Shown here one piece after another: positions 54,480-61,738 of a DNA stretch of 64,000 nt (its first letter is position 1; each line of letters begins with the position of its first letter). Source of the stretch: Azophilus sp963663395 (GTDB lineage Bacteria; Pseudomonadota; Gammaproteobacteria; Pseudomonadales; Azotimanducaceae); assembly GCA_963663395.1 (NCBI GenBank), contig OY760226.1:1674001-1738000 (forward strand), written 5' to 3'. The translations under genes and the position numbers were made by a program. The notes beneath the pieces were generated by a model that did no database searches, was not told where the DNA came from, and saw only the letters and a program-made list of their open reading frames with translations.

Positions 54480-54562
54480 CGGACGCCACTGAACGCGCCC
54501 ACGCCGCCGGGCTCATGCGCGTCAACCACAACGGCGACCTATGCGCCCAGGCAGTCGACTGA
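54480..54562 (+). pseudogene. Fragment of coq7
   Basis: Encodes DATERAHAAGLMRVNHNGDL and CAQAVD before a stop; it matches coq7 nucleotides around 53180-53260 (DAERAHAAGLMRVNHTGEVC). So a coq7 duplicate flanks the bacteriocin-like pair on the right and the intact gene flanks it on the left. Confidence 0.8.
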
Positions 54563-54686
54563 GGAGGTGCTTTTCCTGGAGGCGCATCGGCGGCAGGAAG
54601 AAGCCGAAGCCCGGCGCGCGGCGGAAGCGGGGGTGGCAGATCTGGAGCGGCTGCTGCGCGGCGAGTGAGTTACCGCCCGGCTGACA

Positions 54687-55475
54687 TCAGGGAAACAAGT
54701 TTCGCAAGGCCGCTCCCGGGTCCGGCGCGCGCATGAAGGCTTCTCCTACCAGGAAGGCGCGCACACCCCGGTCGAGCATGGCTTGTACGTCGCTTCTTTG
54801 CCGAATGCCGCTTTCCGTGACCACCGTTATTCCTTCCGGTATCCCGCGCAGCAGGTCGAAAGTCGTCGTCAGGCTGGTTTCGAACGTTTTCAGGTTGCGG
54901 TTGTTGATGCCGATGAGGGCTGGTTCCAGGGAGAGCGCGGAATCCAGTTCCTCCCGGTTGTGCACTTCGATCAGCACGTCGAGCCCGAGACCGGCGGCCA
55001 GGTCTGCGAGGGACCTGAGTTCCGGCTTTTCGAGGGCGCTCACGATCAGCAGGATGCAGTCGGCGCCCAGCGCGCGCGCCTCGTAAACCTGGTATTCGTC
55101 GATGGTGAAGTCCTTGCGCAGCACCGGCAGGGCAACGGCGTCGCGCGCCGCCTGCAGACAGGCATCGCCGCCCTGGAAGTACTTCTCATCGGTGAGCACC
55201 GACAGGCAGGCGGCGCCGGCGGCTTCGTAGCTGCGCGCGATTGCGGGCGGGTCGAAAATCTCGCGGATGATGCCCTTGCTGGGCGAAGCCTTCTTGATCT
55301 CGGCGATTACGGCCGGGCGGCCGGCATTCTGACGCTCTTGCAGGGCGCCGACGAAGCCGCGTGCCGGTGGTTGCCGCTCGGCTTCCTTGCGCACCTGTGC
55401 CAGCGGCCGACTGCGTCGGCGTCGTTCAACTTCCTGGCGCTTGTGGGCGAGGATTTCGTCGAGCACAGTTGCCAT
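54687..55475 (-). CDS. trpC: Indole-3-glycerol phosphate synthase
   Basis: 262 residues, monofunctional. VIAEIKKASPSKGIIRE, SVLTDEKYFQGG, LPVLRKDFTID, GINNRNLKTF and TESGIRQRSDVQAM are the active-site loops. Ring-closes the CdRP intermediate of tryptophan synthesis. Downstream of trpD with a 116-bp gap that holds a dispersed repeat. Confidence 0.96.
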   Translation of the reverse strand: MATVLDEILAHKRQEVERRRRSRPLAQVRKEAERQPPARGFVGALQERQNAGRPAVIAEIKKASPSKGIIREIFDPPAIARSYEAAGAACLSVLTDEKYFQGGDACLQAARDAVALPVLRKDFTIDEYQVYEARALGADCILLIVSALEKPELRSLADLAAGLGLDVLIEVHNREELDSALSLEPALIGINNRNLKTFETSLTTTFDLLRGIPEGITVVTESGIRQRSDVQAMLDRGVRAFLVGEAFMRAPDPGAALRNLFP

Positions 55476-55520
55476 CGGATCAGTTCGCTATCGACGTCTT
55501 GTTCCCGGGCAAAGGCGATC

Positions 55521-55580
55521 GAACACAAGGTTTGCACCCGGTTGCCGCTTTCATCTCGGGCTGGCGCATCGCCTTGCCAG
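55521..55580 (+). repeat. Dispersed intergenic repeat, copy C
   Basis: Contains GGTTTGCACCCGGTTGCCGC and a GCGCATCGCC stretch; lies in the trpD-trpC spacer. Related to copies A, B and D. Confidence 0.4.
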
Positions 55581-55591
55581 GCGCCCGACGC

Positions 55592-56614
55592 TCAGGGCTC
55601 GCCCATGAGGCTGGTGATGCGCACGAACTCGTCGAGGCGCTCCTTGGCGAGCCCGGCGGCGATGGCATCCTGGGCCATGGTGACGCCGTTGGCGAAGGTG
55701 GTAGCCAGGCCCGCGGCGTAGATGCCGGCTCCGGCGTTCAGGGCCACCACGTCCGCGGCGGCGGAATCCGGCTGCGTCAGCGCGCCCTTGAAGAGGTTCA
55801 GGCTCGCCTCGACCGAGTCGGCGCGCAGGGGCTCGACGCTCTGGCCCGCGATGCCGAAATCTTCCGGCACGATGTCGTACTCGGAGATTTTCCCGTCCTT
55901 CAGTTCGCAGACGTGGCTGGGGCCGTCGAGGGTGATTTCGTCGAGCCCGTTGCTGTGCACCACCAGCACGTGCTCGCTGCCAAGAAGGTTCGCCACTTCC
56001 GCCAGGGTGCGCTGCCAGCGGGCGCTGAACACGCCGATCACCTGCCGCCGGGCGCCGGCGGGATTGGTGAGCGGGCCCAGTACGTTCATCAGGGTGGGCG
56101 CGCCGAGTTCCCGGCGTACAGGTGCGGCGTGCCGGGTGGCGCCGTGATGCGCCTGGGCGAACATGAAGCCGACGCCGACCTCGCTGATGCAATGGGCCAC
56201 CTGGGCCGGAGTGAGGCCGATATTGGCGCCGGCGGCTTCCAGCACATCGGCGCTGCCGCTGAAGCTGGTCATCTTGCGGTTGCCGTGCTTGGCGACATGA
56301 GCGCCCGCCGCCGCGGCGGTGAAGGCGGCGGCGGTGGAGATATTGAAGAGCTTGACGCCGCTGCCGCCCGTGCCGCAGGTGTCGATCAGGTTGGGCAGAT
56401 CGACCTCCACCCGGGTGGCGAATTCGCGCATGGTCTGGGCCGCCCCGGCCACCTCTTCGGCGGTCTCGCCCTTGACGCGCAACGCGGCGAGCAGGCCGCC
56501 GATTTGCGCGGGCGTCGCCTCGCCGGACATCACCTGGCGGAACACGGCGCCGGTCTGCGCCTGGCTCAGGCTTTGGCCGTCGAACAGGCTTGCCAGCGCT
56601 TCCTCAATTCGCAT
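55592..56614 (-). CDS. trpD: Anthranilate phosphoribosyltransferase
   Basis: 340 residues from ATG 56614 (MRIEEALASLFDGQSLSQAQ). DTCGTGGSGVKLFNIST (PRPP site), KHGNRKMTSFSGSADVLEA and NVLGPLTNPAGARRQ. Overlaps the 3' end of trpG by 11 bp. Confidence 0.96.
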   Translation of the reverse strand: MRIEEALASLFDGQSLSQAQTGAVFRQVMSGEATPAQIGGLLAALRVKGETAEEVAGAAQTMREFATRVEVDLPNLIDTCGTGGSGVKLFNISTAAAFTAAAAGAHVAKHGNRKMTSFSGSADVLEAAGANIGLTPAQVAHCISEVGVGFMFAQAHHGATRHAAPVRRELGAPTLMNVLGPLTNPAGARRQVIGVFSARWQRTLAEVANLLGSEHVLVVHSNGLDEITLDGPSHVCELKDGKISEYDIVPEDFGIAGQSVEPLRADSVEASLNLFKGALTQPDSAAADVVALNAGAGIYAAGLATTFANGVTMAQDAIAAGLAKERLDEFVRITSLMGEP

Positions 56615-57236
56615 GGTTCGTGCTTTCCGTGTTGCGTAAGGCCTTCGGATCGACGGTGCCGCTTCCCTCCAGGAAATTGCGCAGCAGGTCGTGCCCCGTC
56701 TTCGTGAATATCGATTCCGGGTGAAACTGTACCCCTTCGATGGGGTATTCGCGATGGCGCACACCCATTATCTCGTCGAACTCCCCGTAGCGTTCCGTCC
56801 ATGCCGTGACTTCCAGGCAGTCGGGCAGCGTATTCCGGGCGACGATGAGTGAGTGGTAGCGGGTGGCCTCGAACGGTTCCGGCAAACGGGAGAACACGGA
56901 TCCGCCGCCATGGTGAATCATGGAAGTCTTGCCGTGCATCACCTCCCGGGCGCGCACCACATCGCCGCCGAACGCCTGCCCGATGCTCTGGTGGCCGAGG
57001 CAGATGCCGAGCAGCGGTGTCGTCGGCCCGAAATGCCGGACCACGTCGACCGAAATGCCTGCCTCGTCCGGCGTGCAGGGCCCCGGCGAGATGACGATGC
57101 GCTCCGGCTGCAGCTCCGCGATTTCTTCCAGGGTGATTTCGTCATTCCGGTGCACCGCCACCTCGGCGCCCAGTTCGCCCAGGTACTGCACCACGTTGTA
57201 GGTAAACGAATCGTAGTTGTCGATCATCAGCAGCAT
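56604..57236 (-). CDS. trpG: Anthranilate synthase glutaminase subunit
   Basis: 210 residues from ATG 57236 (MLLMIDNYDSFTYNVVQYLG). Class I amidotransferase triad: Cys in LLGICLGHQSIGQ, His and Glu in GVQFHPESI. Supplies ammonia to TrpE; could also serve p-aminobenzoate synthesis. Five bases after trpE. Confidence 0.96.
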   Translation of the reverse strand: MLLMIDNYDSFTYNVVQYLGELGAEVAVHRNDEITLEEIAELQPERIVISPGPCTPDEAGISVDVVRHFGPTTPLLGICLGHQSIGQAFGGDVVRAREVMHGKTSMIHHGGGSVFSRLPEPFEATRYHSLIVARNTLPDCLEVTAWTERYGEFDEIMGVRHREYPIEGVQFHPESIFTKTGHDLLRNFLEGSGTVDPKALRNTESTNHAN

Positions 57237-57241
57237 GGCAG

Positions 57242-58747
57242 TCACTCCAGCGTGGCGAACCCGGACGCGGCCATGGCGGCAGCGCGAAAGATGGCCCGTC
57301 CCTTGTTCATGCTCTCCTTCCACTCGAGCCGGGGGATGGAGTCGGCGACGATGCCGCCGCCCGTCTCGATGTAGAGCTTGCCTTCCTTCACCACCGCGGT
57401 GCGGATGGCGATGGCCGTATCCATGTTGCCGTTCCAGGCCAGGTAGCCGACGGCGCCGCCGTACACGCCGCGCTTCACCGGCTCGAGTTCGTCGATGATC
57501 TCCATGGCGCGGATCTTGGGCGCCCCCGACAGGGTGCCCACGGGCAGCGTCGCCCGCAGCAGGTCCATGGCGGTCTTGTCCGCCTGCAGTTTGCCGACCA
57601 CGTGGCTCGCAATGTGCATCACGTGGGAATAACGCTCGATGGCGAACTGCTCGGTGACTTCCACCGAGCCGGTCTCGCACACCTTGCCGATGTCGTTGCG
57701 GCCGAGGTCGATCAGCATCAGGTGCTCTGCGATCTCCTTCGGGTCGGCCAGCAGTTCGCGCTCCAGGGCCACGTCTTCTTCCGGCGTGTGGCCGCGGCGC
57801 CGGGTGCCGGCCAGCGGGCGGTTGAACGCCACCCCGTCCTCCAGCCGGGCCAGGATTTCCGGCGATGAACTGACGATCTGGAAGTCGCGCAGGTCCATGA
57901 AGTACATGTAGGGGGAGGGGTTCAGGCTGCGCAGCGCCCGGTACAGGTCGATGGGGTCTGCGGAGAACGGAATGGACATCCGCTGCGCCAGCACCACCTG
58001 CATGACATCGCCGGCCTGGGTGTACTGCCGGATGCGATCCACGGCAGCCTTGAACGCCTCTTCGCCGAACTCGGAGACGAACTGGCTCTCATCCACGGGC
58101 TTGCCCGGGCACTCCTGCCCCCGGGAAACCGTCGCGCCAACCGGCGCGGTGGATTCCGCCAGAACGCGGGCCCGCTCCCGCAGCCGTTCTTCGGTTTTCC
58201 CGCGAACGCCCGGCTCGGCGGGATCGACCAGGCTGATCAACTGCATTCGACCCTTCAGGTTGTCGAAAACGATGATCTCCTCGGAAACCATCAGCACCGC
58301 ATCAGGCGTGCCCAGCGGGTCAGGCGGCGTGCTGTGCTGCAGCCGCTTCTCCACATAGCGGACGCAGTCGTAGCCGAAATAGCCGACCAGGCCGCCGTGG
58401 AAGCGGGGAAGTTCCGGGTGTGGGGCCACCCGGTAGCGGGCCTGGAATGCCTCGATGAACGCCAGCGGGTCATCCACCTCCAGGTCTTCCTCGGGGTGCC
58501 CGTTAGACGAGACGGTGACCCGGTGGCCCGTAACCTTCAGCACGGTCTGACAGGGCAGCCCGATGATCGAGTAGCGGCCCCACTGCTCACCGCCCTGGGC
58601 GGATTCCAGCAGGTAGGAGTACGGCCCAGTGGCGATTTTCAGGTAAACGGATAAGGGAGTGTCGAGGTCGGCAAGGGTTTCGAATACAACGGGAACCCGG
58701 TTGTATCCTTCGGCGGCCAGCCGGGCAAAGTCATCGTCGGCGTGCAT
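57242..58747 (-). CDS. trpE: Anthranilate synthase component I
   Basis: 501 residues. Chorismate-site motifs LAGTRRRGHTPEEDVALERELL, LMLIDLGRNDIGKV and GTLSGAPKIRAMEIIDELEP; N-terminal regulatory region with LESAQGGEQWGRYSIIG containing the LLES tryptophan-feedback element. First gene of trpEGDC. No leader peptide with tandem Trp codons was noticed upstream. Confidence 0.96.
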   Translation of the reverse strand: MHADDDFARLAAEGYNRVPVVFETLADLDTPLSVYLKIATGPYSYLLESAQGGEQWGRYSIIGLPCQTVLKVTGHRVTVSSNGHPEEDLEVDDPLAFIEAFQARYRVAPHPELPRFHGGLVGYFGYDCVRYVEKRLQHSTPPDPLGTPDAVLMVSEEIIVFDNLKGRMQLISLVDPAEPGVRGKTEERLRERARVLAESTAPVGATVSRGQECPGKPVDESQFVSEFGEEAFKAAVDRIRQYTQAGDVMQVVLAQRMSIPFSADPIDLYRALRSLNPSPYMYFMDLRDFQIVSSSPEILARLEDGVAFNRPLAGTRRRGHTPEEDVALERELLADPKEIAEHLMLIDLGRNDIGKVCETGSVEVTEQFAIERYSHVMHIASHVVGKLQADKTAMDLLRATLPVGTLSGAPKIRAMEIIDELEPVKRGVYGGAVGYLAWNGNMDTAIAIRTAVVKEGKLYIETGGGIVADSIPRLEWKESMNKGRAIFRAAAMAASGFATLE

Positions 58748-58956
58748 GGGTTCATCTCTTGCGGAGTGCGGTGGCCGCGCGATTCAACGCTGAAACAGGA
58801 AGGGGAAAAACGCGGCGCCTGCCGGCCCTGCCATCAGGGCCAGCGTCGTTCAGTTCAAGGTCGCCAACGGTACCTTGTGATTTGCCGCATGTTCATTGCA
58901 GGAGAAGGTTCAATTTGCCGAACCGGCGCGCAGCCTAAACGAGGAGGGCGGGGGAA

Positions 58957-59118
58957 TCAATCTGGAAACCGCAGTCGAGTTCCAGCGTCTCTTTTGCGTT
59001 GGTGCCGCTGATCGATCCGTTTTGGCTCGTGCTTGAGGCGTCGTGCTTTCTTCAGGTCCAAGGCGTTCGTGACGTCTTCGCCCGCGTCGAATCGGTCGTC
59101 AAATTCCCTGGCCTTCAT
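58957..59118 (-). CDS. Truncated CopG-type antitoxin-like protein
   Basis: 53 residues from ATG 59118, with AGAGAGG upstream. MKAREFDDRFDAGEDVTNAL and DLKKARRLKHEPKRID resemble the N-terminus of CopG-family antitoxins. The expected ribbon-helix-helix with a VNVDFPxWM motif is missing and the frame ends in an unrelated basic tail, so it is probably a frameshifted or truncated gene. It follows vapC by 47 bp. Confidence 0.6.
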   Translation of the reverse strand: MKAREFDDRFDAGEDVTNALDLKKARRLKHEPKRIDQRHQRKRDAGTRLRFPD

Positions 59119-59165
59119 GGCGTGCTACCTCTCTGTTGTGGGGCCGCGATGGACGACAAAGCGAT

Positions 59166-59600
59166 TCACCCGGTCTCGCCGGAAGTGGCGTATGGGTTCA
59201 CGACCAGCAGTTTATCGAACGCCTGGCCATGCTGCAGGTCTTCAGTCAGCAGAGTCGCGGCCCCGGCCTCGAGCGCCGTTTCGACAACCAGCGCATCCCA
59301 ATAGTCCAGCCGAGATGCCACACTCCGACGGATGGCCGCCCGCACCAGCCCGCCGTGCAGTTGGCGGATGCGGAAAGCGCACAACGCGTTCACGGCCTCG
59401 AGCGCCTGTTCAGCGGCGAGTGGCCGGGCGAGCTTGCGCGTAACCGTCACGTAGAACTCGCTCAGCACCTGTGGACTCAGCACGTAGTAATCGGTGTCAG
59501 CTTCCAGCAGTTCCCGCGATCGCGACTGTTTTTCCGGCGAATCGTTGTCATACAGGTAAACGAGGATGTTCGTGTCAATGAACTGAAGCTCAGCGCTCAT
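59166..59600 (-). CDS. vapC: PIN-domain ribonuclease toxin VapC
   Basis: 144 residues. Acidic PIN residues: Asp in LQFIDTNILVYLYD, Glu in VLSEFYVTV, Asp in SRLDYWDALVVETAL and TLLTEDLQHG. Cleaves RNA, often initiator tRNA or rRNA. Its ATG lies inside the vapB 3' end (11-bp overlap). Confidence 0.9.
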   Translation of the reverse strand: MSAELQFIDTNILVYLYDNDSPEKQSRSRELLEADTDYYVLSPQVLSEFYVTVTRKLARPLAAEQALEAVNALCAFRIRQLHGGLVRAAIRRSVASRLDYWDALVVETALEAGAATLLTEDLQHGQAFDKLLVVNPYATSGETG

Positions 59601-59817
59601 ACAACTCGTCCCGGGTCCATCGGGATTGGCCCCTGCCGGACTGGCAGGTTCTGGAGAGATGAAGAAGACGGCCGGCGGCGGCGGTTTTACCGGACGTCAA
59701 ACCGGCGTATGCCGCCAGATAGTCGCGCAGCACGGCGTTGACGGACGTGTTTTCCTCCAGTGCGCGAATGCGGGCGCTGCGAAGTACGTCGTCCTGCACA
59801 GTGATCGTCAGATTCAT
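59590..59817 (-). CDS. vapB: Ribbon-helix-helix antitoxin VapB
   Basis: 75 residues from ATG 59817 (MNLTITVQDDVLRSARIRAL). N-terminal RHH followed by ENTSVNAVLRDYLAAYAGL and a C-terminal toxin-binding tail. A perfect palindrome 35 bp upstream is a likely operator. An orphan paralogue lies at 61275-61448. Confidence 0.85.
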   Translation of the reverse strand: MNLTITVQDDVLRSARIRALEENTSVNAVLRDYLAAYAGLTSGKTAAAGRLLHLSRTCQSGRGQSRWTRDELYER

Positions 59818-59851
59818 TGCTGGAGCCCCTGCATTGGTGACGCGTGAAATA

Positions 59852-59868
59852 TACACGGAATCCGTGTA
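59852..59868. promoter_or_regulatory. Palindromic operator of vapBC
   Basis: TACACGGAATCCGTGTA, perfect 8-bp arms around one base. It recurs with one change at 61483-61499, before the orphan vapB. Position and repetition suggest VapB binding. Confidence 0.65.
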
Positions 59869-59911
59869 GCACTAAAACTGTGTCAACCGTATCATCTGGT
59901 CCTGGCGACAA

Positions 59912-60286
59912 TCAGCATCGGCCGGGGCGGCAGCGGCGAACTGTTGAGTAGCCCCACGCTCGACGGGCGCCGGCCCCGGTGACGACCTGGTGTTCAGCGA
60001 CTTCGTCTTCGACCCGGAAGAGAACCGGGGCGGGGAGATTGGCATCAAGACGTCGCTGCTGGAGAACTCCATGCTGGCGACGGTGGAGGTGTACTACTAC
60101 CAGTTCAGCGACCTGCAGGTGGACTTCTTCAACGATGCGCAGTTCGCATTCGTGACCTCGAACGCGGGCGGGGGATGTGCCTTCGACCGGGGGGAATACT
60201 GGGACGCCGGAAGGGTTTCTGGGGATCTATCCGGAGGGACTATTCGGCCTCGGCAGTATGAGGTGGAGTTGAGTTGGAGGTTTTAA
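59912..60286 (+). pseudogene. Internally deleted copy of the adjacent TonB receptor gene
   Basis: Four blocks of the intact receptor are joined: about 61974-61999, 62583-62620 and 63589-63786 of the intact gene, then a C-terminal end (YEVELSWRF stop) that lies beyond the window in the intact copy. Junctions share short sequences (AGCGGC, GGGCGCC, GCGGGCGG), as expected from microhomology-mediated deletion. Confidence 0.85.
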
Positions 60287-60472
60287 TGCTCTGATGGCAC
60301 TGCCTTGGTGATGACCGGGGCAGTGCGCTTGGAGGGTCACCAAACTACGGCAAGTCCGATTGTAGGAAATCTGCCATATCGAGCCGACCAGCGGGGGGTT
60401 ACAATCACTTTCGTGCATAGCATGAGCGATGCATGAGCAATGGCGAGTTTCTCCGACTTAGGAGTCGAAATT

Positions 60473-60727
60473 ATGGCTGCGAATCTGACGCAAGAGGAGG
60501 TTGCGGCGTTGCCGGAGGGTCTGCAGGTCATTCATCGAATGCAAGAGGCCAGGGAGCGTGGAGATGAGGAGACCTACCATCGCCTGCAACGTCGGCTGAA
60601 GATCCCGGCAGAGTCGTTGATGGCCGCCAAGCGAACAATGGGGGCGGATTGGATACGCGAACGCGGATTGAGAACGGAACTCGCGGATGCCAAGTATGGC
60701 CCGGACTGGCTTGACCGTGACGACTAG
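60473..60727 (+). CDS. Unknown small acidic protein
   Basis: 84 residues from ATG 60473, chosen because AGGAG stands 8 bp before it. MAANLTQEEVAALPEGLQVI, HRMQEARERGDEETYHRLQR and KIPAESLMAAKRTMGADWIR give a mainly helical, soluble protein. Followed after 8 bp by another unknown gene, so probably an operon. Not recognised. Confidence 0.6.
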   Translation: MAANLTQEEVAALPEGLQVIHRMQEARERGDEETYHRLQRRLKIPAESLMAAKRTMGADWIRERGLRTELADAKYGPDWLDRDD

Positions 60728-60735
60728 ACACCAAG

Positions 60736-61281
60736 ATGAAGCCGCGGCCGGAGTTGATCGCCTCAGTGGTAGATGCGCTACTGGAAGAGCGAACTGCCAC
60801 TTTTGAAGTCCGCAATCAGGCGGCGACTCAAGTTGTTCTCAGTGCTCAGGGTGCTCTGCGCCAGCGCCTTTTCGAGGTTGGAGACTCTGGCGACATCGAC
60901 ACGATCCTGGATGCCGAAAGGCAAATTCTGGAAAACGAACGCGAGCATTTCGCCAACTCGCCAGTAATGGCCACCTCTTTGGAGAATGCCTTGGTTGAGT
61001 TGCGTGCCGCGGTTGACATGCTGCCATTGGTCCGCGATGCCGAGGCGTACAAAGCGGTGGATCACAACTTCAGTTTGCCGCGAAATCGCGTCGGTCAGTT
61101 GCCCCGTGATCAAGCCAGACAATTCTTCGCATCGCAGAACTCGCGCCTGGTAAATCTGGACAAGAGCCGATTAAGCGAAGCCGAAAAGCGCGTGCTCAAA
61201 TCGAGAAAGGAAAACATCGCAACAGCGCGCAAGCTGTACGGGGGCCTCCAGCGGAAGGCGCTTGGCATTGCGATTCAATAG
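60736..61281 (+). CDS. Unknown helical protein
   Basis: 181 residues, MKPRPELIASVVDALLEERT to RKALGIAIQ; rich in helix-forming and charged residues, no membrane segment, no motif recognised. It has a lower GC than the surroundings. The 3' end overlaps the orphan vapB on the other strand by 7 bp. Lies between the two duplicated vapB/receptor units, so it may have entered with the duplication. Confidence 0.6.
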   Translation: MKPRPELIASVVDALLEERTATFEVRNQAATQVVLSAQGALRQRLFEVGDSGDIDTILDAERQILENEREHFANSPVMATSLENALVELRAAVDMLPLVRDAEAYKAVDHNFSLPRNRVGQLPRDQARQFFASQNSRLVNLDKSRLSEAEKRVLKSRKENIATARKLYGGLQRKALGIAIQ

Positions 61282-61448
61282 CTCGATTGGCGACGTTGGA
61301 TTTGCCGTGCCAAAACGCTTCGAGACGCCAAGCCAGCGTATTCGATCAGATAGTCGCGCATGACGGCGGTAATGGACGTGTTTTCCTGAAGTGCGCGAAT
61401 GCGGGCGCTGCGAAGCACGTCGTCCTGCACAGTGATCGTCAAGTTCAT
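61275..61448 (-). CDS. Orphan VapB-like antitoxin
   Basis: 57 residues, MNLTITVQDDVLRSARIRAL identical to the first vapB over 20 residues, then QENTSITAVMRDYLIEYAGL and a short unrelated tail (ASRSVLARQIQRRQSSY). No vapC follows. The upstream operator-like palindrome is kept. Likely a decayed copy that may still bind DNA or the neighbouring VapC promoter. Confidence 0.75.
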   Translation of the reverse strand: MNLTITVQDDVLRSARIRALQENTSITAVMRDYLIEYAGLASRSVLARQIQRRQSSY

Positions 61449-61482
61449 TGCTGGAGCCCCTGGATTGCTACCGGACGAATAT

Positions 61483-61499
61483 TATACGGAATCCGTGTA
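61483..61499. promoter_or_regulatory. Second copy of the vapB operator
   Basis: TATACGGAATCCGTGTA, one arm mismatch relative to 59852-59868. Stands 35 bp before the orphan vapB start. Confidence 0.55.
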
Positions 61500-61738
61500 A
61501 CACGAAAATCGTGCCCTGCCAATCGTCTTGCCCTGGAGAGAATCAGTAAAACGAGACCACCGCTGACGCCCGCGGTGGAAAACAGGTTGCGCGCTCCGGG
61601 CGCAATATGTTCACATTCAGACCATAGCTGAACACGTTACAGAAATTGCGAGGGTGAGCCCGTTCCCCCAGGCAAGCGCTTGATTCAGGTTTGGCCATTG
61701 GACGGGTCGCCCCGATAAAACGGATGGGGAGATCCACA

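Noticed and set aside
54563..54668. Plus-strand frame after the coq7 fragment (EVLFLEAHRRQEEAEARR)
   Set aside because: Helical-looking but with no start or family; may be a scrap of another gene's C-terminus.
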